NCBI GenBank assembly: GCA_902729315.2
Contig: LR746267.1
Coordinates: 4,589,386-4,653,385, forward strand
DNA length: 64,000 bases
Reading direction: 5' to 3'
From: Spirodela intermedia
Taxonomy: Eukaryota; Streptophyta; Magnoliopsida; Alismatales; Araceae
Shown here: positions 25,201 to 36,872 of the stretch, one piece after another
How positions within the stretch are numbered: position 1 is the first letter of the stretch
Layout: each line of letters starts with the position of its first letter
Program-made: the position numbers and the translations under genes
The notes under the pieces: generated by a model
Seen by the model: the letters and a program-made list of their open reading frames with translations, nothing else
What the model was told of the DNA's origin: nothing
The model's database searches: none

Positions 25201-28200
25201 TGACTCTCCAGAACTAAAATCCGCACTTTTCATGATGGAGGGTTTAACAACCCCGGCTTCTACTGCATTTCTAGCAACTCCATTTGCAATAATGAAATAA
25301 GCTGTGAGTTGATTGAGAACCAAGCTCTTTTCTTGCATTTCCCAACTTGAACATTCTTTTGAGCATGGAATATTCCTCCTCTGTCATTGTCCTATGATCA
25401 AAAACCTGTCACAATGTAAATTGCGGTGCATTGAAGTGACATAAAAAATATTCAGTGAAAACTCAGCTCCCCCCAAGCTATCCTTCCTTAATAAGTCCTT
25501 CAGCAATACCCTATCAATGCCGGCTGCTAAAATATATGTAGCTGACAAGATATGCATTTCTGCTATCAAAATCTCTCACCCCAATAACCAATTTCCATTG
25601 TCACTTGTCAAACATAAATTGAAATGCTAATTCTAATGATGACGAGTCCAATATCCTAGTTCTGATGATGACCAATCCTGAGACCTCACTCAACAAAGCT
25701 AGCAGTTCCTACTTCTTATATGCCAATTAGACAATATAGCAGTTCCTAATAGTGCGAGTATAACACTACAATGTCAATTAAAAGATCTGCAAAAGTGCAG
25801 AAATCAAAATATTTCAATTCAGTCGCAACTAACTTCGAAATCAAAATCCGATTCAAACGACTTTCATTGATTCAAACCCCGAAGATTACCTGCCCATCAG
25901 CCTCGTGATTCACATAATCTGGTTCAGTAGACACATAAAAGGCAGACAATAACAATGCATCCTCCAAAGAGCCCCAGAAAATCATCTAAGCCCATCTTCA
26001 TGTGATGGACCATAAAGCAATGGACAAAGAAGATGCACATCCATATTTAATATTCTCCCTTAGTTTGACAATGACGTTGCATCATAAAGAAAAACATACG
26101 GGTAAAACTGAGTTTGGAGGATAAAATTGGCCGTGTTAAAAGCAACAATTGAAAAATACTTTTGGTTGGAAAGTGTATAATACCATGACTTCATCAATTA
26201 AAAAGTAATGATATAGATATAAACATACCAACCATCTACGAAAGACATGATAATGGTAAATGCAATAACTTGGTTCATTAGATCATGTTCTCTAATCTAT
26301 ATTCCCCAAAGGCAACCGCTCTAAAAAAAATGTTGTTAACTATTTGCTATTCATATTATAGTAAAATATAAACTTACCTATTTGGTATTTCACCGGGAAG
26401 TTCCATAAAGTGTACTGCACGATCTGCATAATTTGTATACACTGCCTGCAATAAATCACCTGTATCAATATGGAATCCTTTACCAGAGGAGGAACAGGTT
26501 TAACCATGGTTATGCATTGGCAACATGTGTAAAAATTCTGTAGTTACAAAAATCGAAAGAAATACTGTAACCATGTATTATCTAGAACAAGATGAAGAGG
26601 CTGACGAATTGAAACAATAAAATTCCAAATATTATGAGAACTAGGTAAACAGGAATATTTAAAAAAAAGACTCCAAAAGGACATTAAATGAGGATGTATA
26701 ACATTTAATAAAATTTCATGCTTAGGATTCACAAAGCTAATGAATATGAGAAAAGGTTGATATACAGGGGAATTCTATTCGCAAAAGTAAAATCATATAC
26801 AACTGAGCCATAGGTATGAAAATATACTCGCGGATCTTGCACATATATATACCTTTTTTTTTTGTTATATGGTAGAATCCACTTTCAAAAAACGAATGTA
26901 AGAAAAGGCAATGAAGAAGTTCACAAAAAAAAAAATGTTTCCACATTATGGTAAACGCCATTACAGTTGAACTAGCATCAGCAAGAGATCAGACAAGTTT
27001 AAAATGTAATCCTATCCACTCCGCCAGCTGAACCTTGTCAGGTTTTCAGATAACGTGGGCATAACGTGGAGAGCAGCATAACGTAGCCAGATGGCCAGGA
27101 GATTCTTGTCAACTTTTTGAGGCTTTCTCCCGTTCCTAAGCTTAAATGGCCAATACTTGCAGAGCTTCCCATGGAAAGACGGAGCTGCATACCGGAAAGG
27201 CGAGAAAGATTGTTTTGGAGGATTCACTTCGTCTGTGAAGATAAATAAACAAGAATGGAAGAAAACTAACAAGTCAAGTCTTGCATTCCATCAAGTCGGT
27301 GAAGGCAAAGGTAGCAAAGGTTTTCATCTCATCATATCAGGGAAAGTCTGTCAGAGAGAGAATGACAGAGAAAGTCTGTTGTAGTAAGACCACACTGGCG
27401 CAGAGGAGCTACTCTATCTAGTGAGTTTTGAAAAAAGGCATGTTGTTCATATGGTTGTACAGAGTAAGTATAGAAATATGGAGTAGCAAAGTCGTTGAGG
27501 AAAAATGGTACCAAACTGTACCTGGGGGGCATGCGAAGGAAGAAACCCAATCATCACTCCCTCCTCCTTAAGACGATCAGCAACCTAAGTGACTACTACG
27601 TTGCTAACTACGTAAGGGAAATGGATTAAACTTCTAGGAAGACGTGTCTGAATGGAATCAACTTGGCCTCCACTTCCATAGCTTGTACATTACCACGAGT
27701 AAGGGTTATAAGAGTCTTTAAGATTACAGATATATATTTATGAACAAAGAAGACAGTTTAGATTCTGCAGAAACGAAATACTACTGTCATCAGACAACAG
27801 GATGCACTCATTAATGTAGAAATGGCAAAACAAATTAACTTTCACTGACTAGCTTAAAAGTTAAAGGGTTAGGTTGTCTCGCATTTTATGAATTGAATCC
27901 TTTCAGACCAAGATTTTCATCTTCATAAGGGGTATCGCTGAAGAACCTACCTACTTTCACAATATTAACAAGTGCAGACTGCAAAATGAAGAGACCCATG
28001 TTTTATATTAATCTTTCAATGGACCATACATTTGTGAGATGCTTCATTATTGACAGTCTGAAGGTTCTTGCTTGAATTCATAATGTGCACTAACCGCTGC
28101 AGCAACATTTTCAGCTACTGCAACAATGGAACTCAACAAGCCCATTCCTGTAACAGGGTGTGTTGAACATTATGCTGTGTGAAGATCTTGAAAGCCAGGT

Positions 28201-30355
28201 GGAATCCATTCAGGGCCACATGGTATGAAAGTATTCCGTGCGTCCCAAAGTCAAGAATTGGAGATGATTTTCCTTTAAGAGAATCCTAAGGCGCTTGTAT
28301 TTTTGGTTCCCCTTCTGTTCCTTGGGTGGGGATTGCATTGTATTTTCTACTTGAAAAGTAACATTTTTGTTCAACCATTCCTTTCATACTGTTTTTTTAG
28401 TTCATTTAATGAAGGTAGTAATTTCTAGCAACCTTTACAATGTAAAAAGAATGATAGAAAATCAGGAAGATAGCACACATGGTTAACACTGCCACTGTAG
28501 ATTTGTAAGCATGGAAGTGAGATGATGATGATGTGAAGGCCAATGCATGCAAATGAATGCCGAAAATATGACAATAATCATAAGTTGAAAGATATGCAAT
28601 CAGCAAAGTGGAAAACGAGACACAACATATAAATGGAAAGAGCTGAGTCCTTAGAAGGCAGTAATCAACCAGAAAAAAGATGCCAATGCATGAGTGACAA
28701 ATAAGAATGTTGCAACTCAACTTACATCTAATGATCCCATGCCACTAAAAGAATATAGCCGAGTAGGGGTAACAGCCATCACATAGTGCCTAGTAACATT
28801 GCCAAGGGTAATTGTTTCCATCTGTGTAAATGTAATGAGTGTGATTTTACCTCAAGAGTGACAAAAATAATGGCAAATGAACCAGCAGAACTATCATAAA
28901 CTTTCAAAAAGTACCTGCAAACCCATGATGGCCTCAGGAAGTTCCTTCAATTCAAATAGCAATTTCAAGTACTTCTCTTTCTTATCTTTTTCATCGACAG
29001 CAAGCTCAAATAATTGGCCAGTATCAGTGCCAAGAATGATATCCTTCGTGGATGCTAGATGGGCATTAAAGTTATTGACATAATCAGAATGCATCTAGGG
29101 AAACAATACACAGAATAAAAGCATCCTTGACAGCATACATCAATATACCTTCAGTAATGTTCTGCCTGTTCCAAGCAACAGCATTGACAACAATACCCTT
29201 CAGTCTGCTCAGAATACGAGGCCTACCCCATTTGGCATGCATATAGTATGTTTCAGCGCCACCATGACTAAGGACAGTGGCTATGCAGTGACTTCCCCCT
29301 GGATCAACAGTTACTCTGTGCACAGGTTGGTCCCCAGTTCGACCACCAGAGAGGTCTATTTCTGCAATCAAATGGAACCATGAACTATCTTAGGACTATA
29401 GGACTCTGAAACTAAATGATTTATTCAGAACAACAAAGATGCACATATTGAAAGAAATAGCGAGACAAAAGCTCGTTCATAGAAAATTTTCTGATTTCTT
29501 GGCAAGAATTTTCAAAAAAAGATAAATTCTTCCCATTAAATTGACACAATATATGTCGCTGGCAAAATCTGTGATAATTTTCAAATCAGCAGCCTATGGA
29601 GCTGTAACAGCTTCTTAGATCTCCTTGTTAGTCTACATCATGAAGCCACCTACCTATCTTGATCCGATGTCAAAAGTTCCTTATCAAGCCAATAACTTGA
29701 AACATGGAGACGCCAAAATCCTGGTAATCGTCTGTCAAAGCCCAAGGACACATTCTTAATGGGACAAGGCTCATCAGAAAAATGATGATTATTAGAGGAA
29801 TTCATGTAGTTTTTTAATGAGATCATTCTAAGTTTCACAATAAAATTTCATAAGCCCGGTACTTGTTATATGGTTCTAAATTCAAAGACAAGGTGTGGCA
29901 ATTCTTTGTCAAGATGGCTTTATCGAGTGAATAAGCATTTTAGGACATGCTACCAATGTTAATTAGGATATAATCTATTCCGATTCCCATGTTTTTGGTA
30001 CCCTTCCAACTTTTACAGTGGCAAACCAACTCTTCATAGCCATGCTACACTGTTCAGCACAAAATGACGCAACGAAAAATATCTAAATACAATTTAACTC
30101 TATCCGCACGTCTGAATGCATTATAAGCACGCCTACACTTGCAGAACAAAGGAAGAGCAATGAGAAACTCTGTTGGAGAGAGAGAGAGATACCTAGAGAG
30201 TCCCCAACAGCGAAGTCGTGCCGGATGACCCAACCCTTACTGGTGCCCAGGACAATGACGTCGTTCCCGGAAGCCATGCAGGTGATCAGCCCATGTCCCT
30301 TCGCCGCGTTCCTCTCGAGGGGGTCGACCGTGAAGACGCGTCCTCCAGTATCCAT
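13228..30355 (-). CDS. VPS18: VPS18 vacuolar sorting protein (HOPS/CORVET core), 23 exons, frame break in exon 18
   Basis: Core subunit of the HOPS and CORVET tethering complexes that fuse endosomes and vacuoles. Exons 5' to 3': 30193-30355, 29149-29361, 28915-29054, 28726-28821, 26378-26445, 24272-24373, 23950-24094, 23587-23730, 23380-23499, 23158-23214, 21966-22025, 21645-21752, 20336-20496, 19906-19984, 19384-19446, 19146-19276, 17334-17439, 15986-16176, 15549-15776, 14886-15041, 14528-14689, 13508-13624, 13228-13401. All have GT donors and AG acceptors, and phases agree throughout except in exon 18. Ignoring two surplus bases there, the product is about 993 residues, close to plant homologues. 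Seen: N-terminal propeller region (NDVIVLGTSKGW, DPGGSHCIAT), Pep3/Vps18 domain, clathrin-type repeat (NETHEVIKYLEFCVHRLHDE), and a C-terminal RING with Cys842/845, Cys876/His878, His881/Cys884 and Cys949/952. As written, exon 18 shifts frame at 16138-16145 and stops at 16078-16080, which would remove everything after about residue 664. Introns range from 87 to 2280 bases. The gene is head-to-head with the gene at 31191. Confidence 0.95.
13670..14345. repeat. Three degenerate tandem copies of a 260-273 bp unit in VPS18 intron 21
   Basis: The block GAGATGA.TGTGCCCACTT.ACTAGATAT, followed by a conserved CTAATTGGCGGTTGAAATG, recurs with its GTGCCCAC core at 13744, 14003 and 14276 (spacings 259 and 273). 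T-rich runs precede the first two copies. The array makes up most of this 903-base intron. Confidence 0.75.
21103..21130. repeat. Poly-C tract in VPS18 intron 12
   Basis: A run of C bases with one interrupting A, in otherwise AT-rich intron sequence. On the sense strand it is poly-G and could form a G-rich structure. Length may be unreliable in an assembly. Confidence 0.85.
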
Positions 30356-31190
30356 CTCTCACACACGAGGCTCCCGACTGCTCGCAGCCAGAAAAGAGAA
30401 AGAGAAGCGACAATTGAACTCACCCAAATTAAGGAACATGTAAATTGAGGTCACACGATCCCAGGAAATATGGAAACGCGCAGAAAACCTGTCGATCTTC
30501 TGCAGAGGATGCCCGGCGAGGATTTCCCGAAGATTCTACGATCGGTGGGGGATCTCCGCCGAAGGGATCACGAGGAGCACAGCAGGAAGAGCTGTTGAGG
30601 GGGGACCCTCGAAGGGCAAGGAAGGAGCGGGGAGGCTGTACAGGGTCTCAGACGTTAGGCGTTTTTCCCCACTCTGAGATTTTCTGACCTACAGGGGCGG
30701 CTAGCTACTCACAGCCACGTTTGGATTGCAGGAAAATCTCGTCCTGGATTTCCCACCCTCGTTAGAGAGAAGGGATCAAACGGGCCAGTAGGATCCGAAT
30801 CTCGATCCGGCCAATTTTTTAAATATCGGGCCTGGCCAAAACATAACCCACCACCCCCCCCTCCTCCCTCTCTATCTTTCTCTCTGTGCTGAAGGCATAT
30901 CTAGGCTTACCGGGCTGAGGCCATTTTCAAGGGCCCGGGCCCGAAATCCGTTTCCAGGCAGCCGTAAAATTTTGTTACGAAATACGAGAGAAAACAACGG
31001 TCGAATCAACGGCGCGATCGACGGATCATCCGATCGGGACGTTAACAATCGGGCGCTCAGAATTAAATCTATCCCAACGTCTTTCTCCCCCGACCCGTCC
31101 CGCAACGGTCAAAAATTTACCTCCTTCCTCCCTCCATCTCCGGCAGGAACAGGCGGAACCTCAAGCTTGCGACGACGGCGACTGGATGCG
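30356..31190. promoter_or_regulatory. Shared head-to-head promoter region of VPS18 and the KEN-motif gene
   Basis: The two start codons point away from each other and are 835 bases apart. The GC-rich middle (about 30480-30680) has no convincing open frame on either strand, and no clear TATA box was seen for either gene. The spacing suits a bidirectional promoter, but co-regulation is only an inference. Confidence 0.45.
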
Positions 31191-32498
31191 ATGAGTGACC
31201 CAAGCATGCAGATCTGGAACAACGCGGTCTTCGACGACGGCAGCTGCAGCGCCGGTGGGTCCGCGGCCAAGCGCTCCCCCGCCTGGTGCGCCTTCAGGCC
31301 CCTCTCCGCCATTCCCCCTCCTGCAGAGCCCTTCACGCTCGCCGCCGGCAAGGAGAACCGCAGCCCTGGTTTTGCCTTCCTCGCCGGCGGCGCCCTCCCT
31401 CTCTCGGCGGCGATTCCCCCGGACCAGTCGACGATCGGGGTTGGCGGCACCGGAGCAGGGAGGAGCATCGAGGAGGAGATCGAGGAGGTTGAGAAGGAGA
31501 TCGAGCGTCTGCAGGCCAGGTTGCAGGAGCTGCGCCTCAAGAAGACAGAGAGGGATTCTCGATCCGCTTCACGGCGTGGAAGGATCGTCCCCTCCAAGTT
31601 CTTGGATTTGAAGCCGAGCCCGGCCAAGAAATCGGAGGTGGTGGGGTCTCCTGCTGGCGGCGGGTACCGGCGGAGGAGCGCCAGCCTCGGGCCGCTGGAG
31701 ATCTGCGCCGCTACCATCGGACTCCGGCGGGGGGAGGAGGTCCCGCCGCCGCCCAGTCTCACCCCACTCCGTTCAGCGCAGAGCAAACGGAAATCCTGCT
31801 TCCAGAAGCTCCAAGACATAGCGGAGGACGAAGGAGAGGTGGAGAAGAAGATACCCTGCGGCTCCATCGCCAAGGACCCCGCATTGACGATGGCGAACTC
31901 ACCGGCAGGTCCGACGAATGAAGAGTTCAGTAGGAAGGGGGTCAGCCTAGGGCCCTCTGTGATCTCAGCCGCTTCCTCCGCCCTCCGCCGGGAAGAAATC
32001 AAAGAAGCCCGCTGTCTCGGTAGAGGAGGAGGAGGACGGAGGAAGGAGATCCAGCCGAAGATGCTCTTCCACGAGACGAAGAAGCCCTTCAAGCGGGAGG
32101 CTGCGGCGGCGGCAGCGCCGCCGCCGCCGCCATTGCGGGAGCCGAGGAAATCTGCGCCGCCGCCCAAGAGGGCATCGGAAACTCCCAAGGTGAGGACAGT
32201 ATCCAGCCGCTACAGTCTGATCACCGTCAAGGTCGGCAGGAACCCTCCGGAGGGGAAGCGCCGGAAATGGTCCCTCCCGACGGCGGCGGCAGCGGCGGTG
32301 GACAAGTTCATGCCATGGGAGGGACCCGAGATGATCGACGAGGAGGTGGCCCTCACGGAGGTCAACGCTGAAGGCTCCGGCAGAGCTGGAATGATCGGTC
32401 AACCGGCGGGACGACGAAACAACTTCCCTCGGGCGTCCTCTGCGTTGAGTGAAGAAGAAGACCTCATGGACCTGGAAGAAGATGACGAACAACAGTAA
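31191..32498 (+). CDS. Uncharacterised basic coiled-coil protein with a KEN motif
   Basis: Single exon, 435 residues; family not recognised. The start is the first in-frame ATG (MSDPSMQIWNNAVFDDG). The frame is open further upstream but has no earlier ATG. Seen: KENRSP at residues 54-59, the form of an APC/C degron; an acidic/basic heptad-like segment (EEEIEEVEKEIERLQARLQE, about 94-113) that should form a short coiled coil; many basic Ser/Pro patches; and two related blocks, SLGPLEICAATIGLRR (about 165-180) and SLGPSVISAASSALRR (about 252-267). There is also a proline/alanine-rich segment around 304-325, RYSLI at 340-344, GKRRKWSLP at 355-363 and a very acidic C-terminus. No signal peptide or membrane segment. 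It looks like a nuclear or cytoskeletal regulatory protein, possibly cell-cycle controlled, but that is inference. A candidate AATAAA lies at 32792. Both internal blocks being in frame and the matched start support a real gene. Confidence 0.8.
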   Translation: MSDPSMQIWNNAVFDDGSCSAGGSAAKRSPAWCAFRPLSAIPPPAEPFTLAAGKENRSPGFAFLAGGALPLSAAIPPDQSTIGVGGTGAGRSIEEEIEEVEKEIERLQARLQELRLKKTERDSRSASRRGRIVPSKFLDLKPSPAKKSEVVGSPAGGGYRRRSASLGPLEICAATIGLRRGEEVPPPPSLTPLRSAQSKRKSCFQKLQDIAEDEGEVEKKIPCGSIAKDPALTMANSPAGPTNEEFSRKGVSLGPSVISAASSALRREEIKEARCLGRGGGGRRKEIQPKMLFHETKKPFKREAAAAAAPPPPPLREPRKSAPPPKRASETPKVRTVSSRYSLITVKVGRNPPEGKRRKWSLPTAAAAAVDKFMPWEGPEMIDEEVALTEVNAEGSGRAGMIGQPAGRRNNFPRASSALSEEEDLMDLEEDDEQQ

Positions 32499-34060
32499 AT
32501 TCAAATCTTCCCCTTCTTTTCCGAAGAACATGAAAACGATTGAATAGAGAAACGCATCCCTGCAGGGATTCTGCTCCTCCCAGATCCATCGGGCGGGTCG
32601 AGAGGAGGGATCACCGATGATCGCGATGATCACTCACCGATGAGCTTGGATGTAATTACGTGGAAATTATCTCTGAGTCTAGGCAATGGATGATCCTGAT
32701 GTCTCCGGCAAAAATAATCCAGATTTTACTTTTATCTATCTATCTCTGAACCCAAATGAGCCGATCATCTTGTTTTCCATTCTTGCAAGCGAATAAACCT
32801 CAAATAATAAACAAATGGGCCTTTTTTTTACCATATTGGGCATGATTTATTCACTTGAAACTGGTGGAGAAGAGAAAGATGGGAATGATTAATCGGAAGA
32901 GTGAATGAATATATGAAGAATGATTAATCATGAATAATAAATAAATGGGTCTATTTTTTTTACCATATTTGGGCATGATTTATCGCTTGAAACAGGTGGA
33001 GAAGAGAAAGATGGAATTGATTAATCGGAAAAGTGAATAAATACCTGCGGAACATGCTGTCTAACAAATTTGCCAATTATGGGAGCATTTCTATCAACAA
33101 CCGGGAAGTTCAGAGAGATTTTCCCCATTGGGAAATATGATGCATAGGATATTTACTTAGAAACAGCTCCACATGTATGAATGGCCCACTTCAAAAGTTT
33201 CCCCATTTAGTCAAAAACCATGCAAAGATTCAGATTTTACGTAATGAATATTGTTCTAGGCCTGTATTGCGTGCTGGGCCAGTTTATCTGAGGTTTTTCC
33301 CCCATTGGAAACTAGATGGAGAGTATCTTCACGAAGATATCGTGCATGGGATAAATGGAAACAGCTCCACAAGCATGAATGACCCACATCAGAAAATTTC
33401 CGCATTTAATTCTGTGGCCTTGAGCCCATCGTCAAAAACTATCCAAAGATTCCGATTTTACGTGGAGAATATTATTCTAGGCTGGTATCGGGTGTTGGGG
33501 TTGTTCATCTGGGGATTCCCCGGGTGATGGGGGCCTCCAAGGTCCAGATTATATTGTTTGAACCACAGCCATCCTCGGATTCCTCGTAGTATTCTGCCGG
33601 GCCTCCTCCGCCGTGTTCTCCGTCTGGGTGGGTCGACGGCCATGGGCCGGCCACCCGTCGTCGTCTTCGCTGGGGAGTCAGGGCATCGGGAATGAAGGGG
33701 GGCCCTCTTCTCCGGCAGAAAACTGGCCGCGGCCCCACGGCAGCGAGAGATGCATGTCAAATCAGAGCAGCCCGTGGCGGGACTTCTTCCTCTTGCCGGC
33801 GGCCGGACGACGGCGCAGGCGACAGGCCTCCGGCGAGGGGGGATACGAGAACGTGAGGCCGTGCGGGGGCGGCACCGCAAAGCGTTTGTTTTTATGCTTG
33901 AAAAAGGGCTTGCAGGAGGAAGCCTCTCCCCGCCACATCGCCGCCGCTATTATTTTTTTACTGTTAGGCGACAAACTTCCATGGCAGAAGCGTGAGATGC
34001 CGCTCGGAGCCGCCAAAATCTCCGCGGCTTCACTTGGAGCCGGAGCTGCCATCCATGTGC

Positions 34061-34156
<96 letters not shown>

Positions 34157-34372
34157 CCCAATTATTCTCTGAACCACCCACCGTCTTGCTGAGTAAACAA
34201 TTTCCTGGTGATCAGCGGATTGCTCCGCCATTAAGCTGTCTGCCTGTCAGTCCACCCAAGTAGGACCCTCAGGCATCTAAACCTCATATTTATGGGTGAC
34301 CCATCTCTGACGATGATAGATGTCCTGTGGGTTTGATGTATGACTTATCTACGAAGCCGGATTCCGATCCTG

Positions 34373-34417
<45 letters not shown>

Positions 34418-34882
34418 CCACGGGTTGCGCTCAGAGTTCTGAACCCGTCGACGAAGGCCGGTTGGTGCCGCTCGCCTCGGAGGGAGCATTAATAGGATGT
34501 TCTTCCGGAATCATTCAAAGCTCGAGGACGTAGGGAAGGGACCATCTTGATGAGAGGTGGTCACCCCTCCCCCCCCCCCAGTTCAAACATGCTCTCACAG
34601 TACTCTCTCTCTCTCTTTCTCACTCTCTGCGAATTAAATGGTGTGGGGAGGAAGGAGAAAAAACGCGGGCGAGACCCGCCACCCACCACACAGAGAATTA
34701 GCTACCCATGAACAGATAATCTCTCAAGTCGATCGAGTGTGGGAAGAAGAACCTCCCTGTGAATTACCGGTGGTCTATTCACAATCTACGTCGATGATCT
34801 CCGACGAGCTTCCCCGCCGCTGAGGGGAGAAATCGTCTGAGAATGGTAGGGAGAAGGAGAATATACCGGTGACGGTGGGGGG
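32499..34882. other. Intergenic region between two convergent genes
   Basis: Tail-to-tail spacer. The first 300 bases should be the 3' untranslated region of the upstream gene. A near-duplicate segment (GGTGGAGAAGAGAAAGATGG...TTAATCGGAA) occurs near 32862 and 32996. Another duplicated stretch (AAACAGCTCCACA.G.ATGAATG.CCCAC) occurs near 33160 and 33359. From 33500 onward the sequence is GC-rich with long CT and GA tracts and no credible protein. Confidence 0.5.
34063..34149. repeat. (CT)n microsatellite
   Basis: An 87-base CT run, one of the longest pure dinucleotide tracts in the window. It generates artificial Ser-Leu and Arg-Glu open frames on the two strands. A shorter GA tract follows at about 34376-34414. 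Confidence 0.97.
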
Positions 34883-36646
34883 TCAAGTACTCCAGATTCC
34901 GGTGAGCAGGTTCCATAATCTGCCGGAGGAGAGCCTCTTGATGATCCTCTTGGCGTCCGCGATCTCCATATCGGCGAGCTTCTCCAGTCGCTTGATGTGA
35001 ACCGATTGGGCGATCTTCCTCCTCCCGCTGCTACTGCCGGAGATGGCCACGAGGGCGGAGAGGAGGAACTTCCTGGTGGCGGTCTTCTCCTCGGGCTCGA
35101 GGAGGAGGAGGACGGTCCCCACGCCGTCCTCCTCCTGGACGAACCTCTTCTGGTTTCTCTGCACCGCCACCATCCTCGCCAGCGCCTCCGCCGCCATCTC
35201 CCTCACCTCCAAGGACTTGGCCTCCAGCAGCCTCACCAGCTCCGCCATGAAGCCCCTTTCGCCCATGTTCCTTATGGCCTCCTCAGAGACCGCGCAGAGG
35301 CGAGCCGCCGCCTTCAGCGCCGACTCTTGGACGGAGGTCTCCCCATGGCCGAGCAAGACGAGGAGTCTGTCGAGGAAGCCCGCGCGGATCAGGGCGCTCA
35401 CAGAGCCCGCCGACGAGAAACAAAGGGCCTCTATCGCCCTAAGGACCGTCTCCATGGCTTTTGGGGATGAGGAGGAAGAGGATCCGAGGAACTGAACCAA
35501 AGACTCCATCCCACCTTCGCTCATCACTCTGGCCTTCGCGGCGGGGTCGTCGCCGGCGATCACCTGAAGGAATTCCATGCCGTGGATCTGCGAGACCTCG
35601 TCTTTGGACCCCAAGAGCTTCAGGAAGACGGCCACCGCCCCCTGCTCCACCATGAACCGCTTGATCTCCCAAACCGCGGCGAGGTTCCTCAGGACTCCGC
35701 AAGCGGAGCTCAGGAGCTCGCCGCCGCTGATGCCCGGATCAGCGCAGATCTTTAGCAGCGCCATCACGCCGCCGTGCGCCGACACCGACCACGCGTTGTC
35801 GGAATTTTCGGTCAGCTTCTTCAGGGCCTTGGCGGCTCGCTCCTTCCCCAGAGAGCTTCCCATCTCCAGAACCTTTATGAGGGCTGGCACAACGCCGGCG
35901 AGGACCAGCAGCGGCCTGTAGCAATGGAAACCTGCGATCACAGCCACCGCCTCCGCAGCTTCCTGCTGGATTTCCTCCTTCTCCGACTCGAGCAGGCCCA
36001 CCAGCAGGCCGACGACCTCCGGCATCTCCACGGTAGCGATTCTCGCATACTTATCATCCTCGATGAGGATTTCGTTGAGAGCGGCCAGGGCCCGAGCGGC
36101 CATCTCCGGGTCCGCGAGCTTCATCCTGGAGTAGAGATCCTTCACGTAGAACTTCATCTCATCGCGAGGAGCGCCGGCGGCGGGTTTGGAGAGGACGATG
36201 GCGGTGGCGTGGGTCAACGCCCCCGAGGCGAAAATTCCGTCGAGGGTCCTCCGGTGGAGGTCAAATCTGGAGGCGAGGAGGTCGAGGTCGCTCCTCATGA
36301 GGAGCTTCCCCCCGGGGAAGGTTTCCCCGTCGCAGCTACCGGCAAGGCCATGGGCCTCGTCCACCGTCGAGGCTACGGCGGCGAGAAGCTCCGAAAAGGC
36401 CGAATTCTCACTGGCGCCGGAGAAGACGACGGCGGCCTCGGCGGCGGTGAGCCCGGAGCTGAGGTTCTGGAGCAAGCTCCTGATGGACTGCCACTTGCCT
36501 GCAAAGGCCTTGATGGAGCGGGAGAAGGAGATCAGCGAGTCGAGACGGACGACCACCCGCCGGAGTTCGGAATCGCCGCCGGGACTCGGAGGCTCTGCGT
36601 TGGGGACCTCCTCCTCCTCTTCTCCCCCTCCCATCTCGGATGCCAT
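34883..36646 (-). CDS. Armadillo-repeat protein, single exon
   Basis: 587 residues without introns. The C-terminal two-thirds is a series of ARM-type helical repeats: [110 protein letters not shown]. The repeats begin near residue 175. The N-terminal region (about 28-160) is a helical domain without a catalytic signature, and no U-box or F-box is visible. The basic tail ([23 protein letters not shown]) resembles the end of plant ARM-superfamily proteins of the At2g05810 type as I remember them, which should be confirmed. ARM arrays serve as protein-binding scaffolds; partners are not predictable here. The start is the only N-terminal ATG of the frame ([13 protein letters not shown]). A (GA)n tract on the sense strand lies 166-223 bases upstream, in the leader or promoter. 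Full length, no breaks seen. Confidence 0.88.
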   Translation of the reverse strand: MASEMGGGEEEEEVPNAEPPSPGGDSELRRVVVRLDSLISFSRSIKAFAGKWQSIRSLLQNLSSGLTAAEAAVVFSGASENSAFSELLAAVASTVDEAHGLAGSCDGETFPGGKLLMRSDLDLLASRFDLHRRTLDGIFASGALTHATAIVLSKPAAGAPRDEMKFYVKDLYSRMKLADPEMAARALAALNEILIEDDKYARIATVEMPEVVGLLVGLLESEKEEIQQEAAEAVAVIAGFHCYRPLLVLAGVVPALIKVLEMGSSLGKERAAKALKKLTENSDNAWSVSAHGGVMALLKICADPGISGGELLSSACGVLRNLAAVWEIKRFMVEQGAVAVFLKLLGSKDEVSQIHGMEFLQVIAGDDPAAKARVMSEGGMESLVQFLGSSSSSSPKAMETVLRAIEALCFSSAGSVSALIRAGFLDRLLVLLGHGETSVQESALKAAARLCAVSEEAIRNMGERGFMAELVRLLEAKSLEVREMAAEALARMVAVQRNQKRFVQEEDGVGTVLLLLEPEEKTATRKFLLSALVAISGSSSGRRKIAQSVHIKRLEKLADMEIADAKRIIKRLSSGRLWNLLTGIWST

Positions 36647-36793
36647 GGAGGGTCAGAGCTGCCGGCGAATTTATGGGGCCTCACTTATCCTCGTCCCTTT
36701 CTATTCCCAGTCTACCCCCTTTGTGATCCTATATTCTCTACCCGCTCCCCCCCCCCTTCTCTGTCTCTGTCTCTGTCTCTCTCCCTCTCTGTT

Positions 36794-36869
<76 letters not shown>
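36794..36869. repeat. Compound (TGTC)n-(CT)n microsatellite upstream of the ARM gene
   Basis: About four TGTC units pass directly into a 58-base CT run. On the sense strand of the ARM gene this reads (GA)n, 166-223 bases before the start codon. GAGA-type tracts in plant promoters and leaders can bind BBR/BPC factors; binding here is inference. Confidence 0.93.

Positions 36870-36872
<3 letters not shown>

Noticed and set aside
25138-25569. Two short frames in VPS18 intron 5, considered as a transposase or gene fragment
   Set aside because: No recognisable motif, interrupted by stops, and not conserved with anything I can name. A translated search would settle it.
27012-27272. 86-codon frame in VPS18 intron 4
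   Set aside because: Not part of the VPS18 protein. No motif recognised, and the intron is bounded by good splice sites.
31109-32188. 359-codon minus-strand frame opposite the KEN-motif gene
   Set aside because: Low-complexity mirror of the plus-strand exon. The plus frame has the better start, motifs and termination.
33762-34181. Arg-Glu repeat frames over the CT tract
   Set aside because: Pure dinucleotide repeat read in frame; no flanking coding signal.
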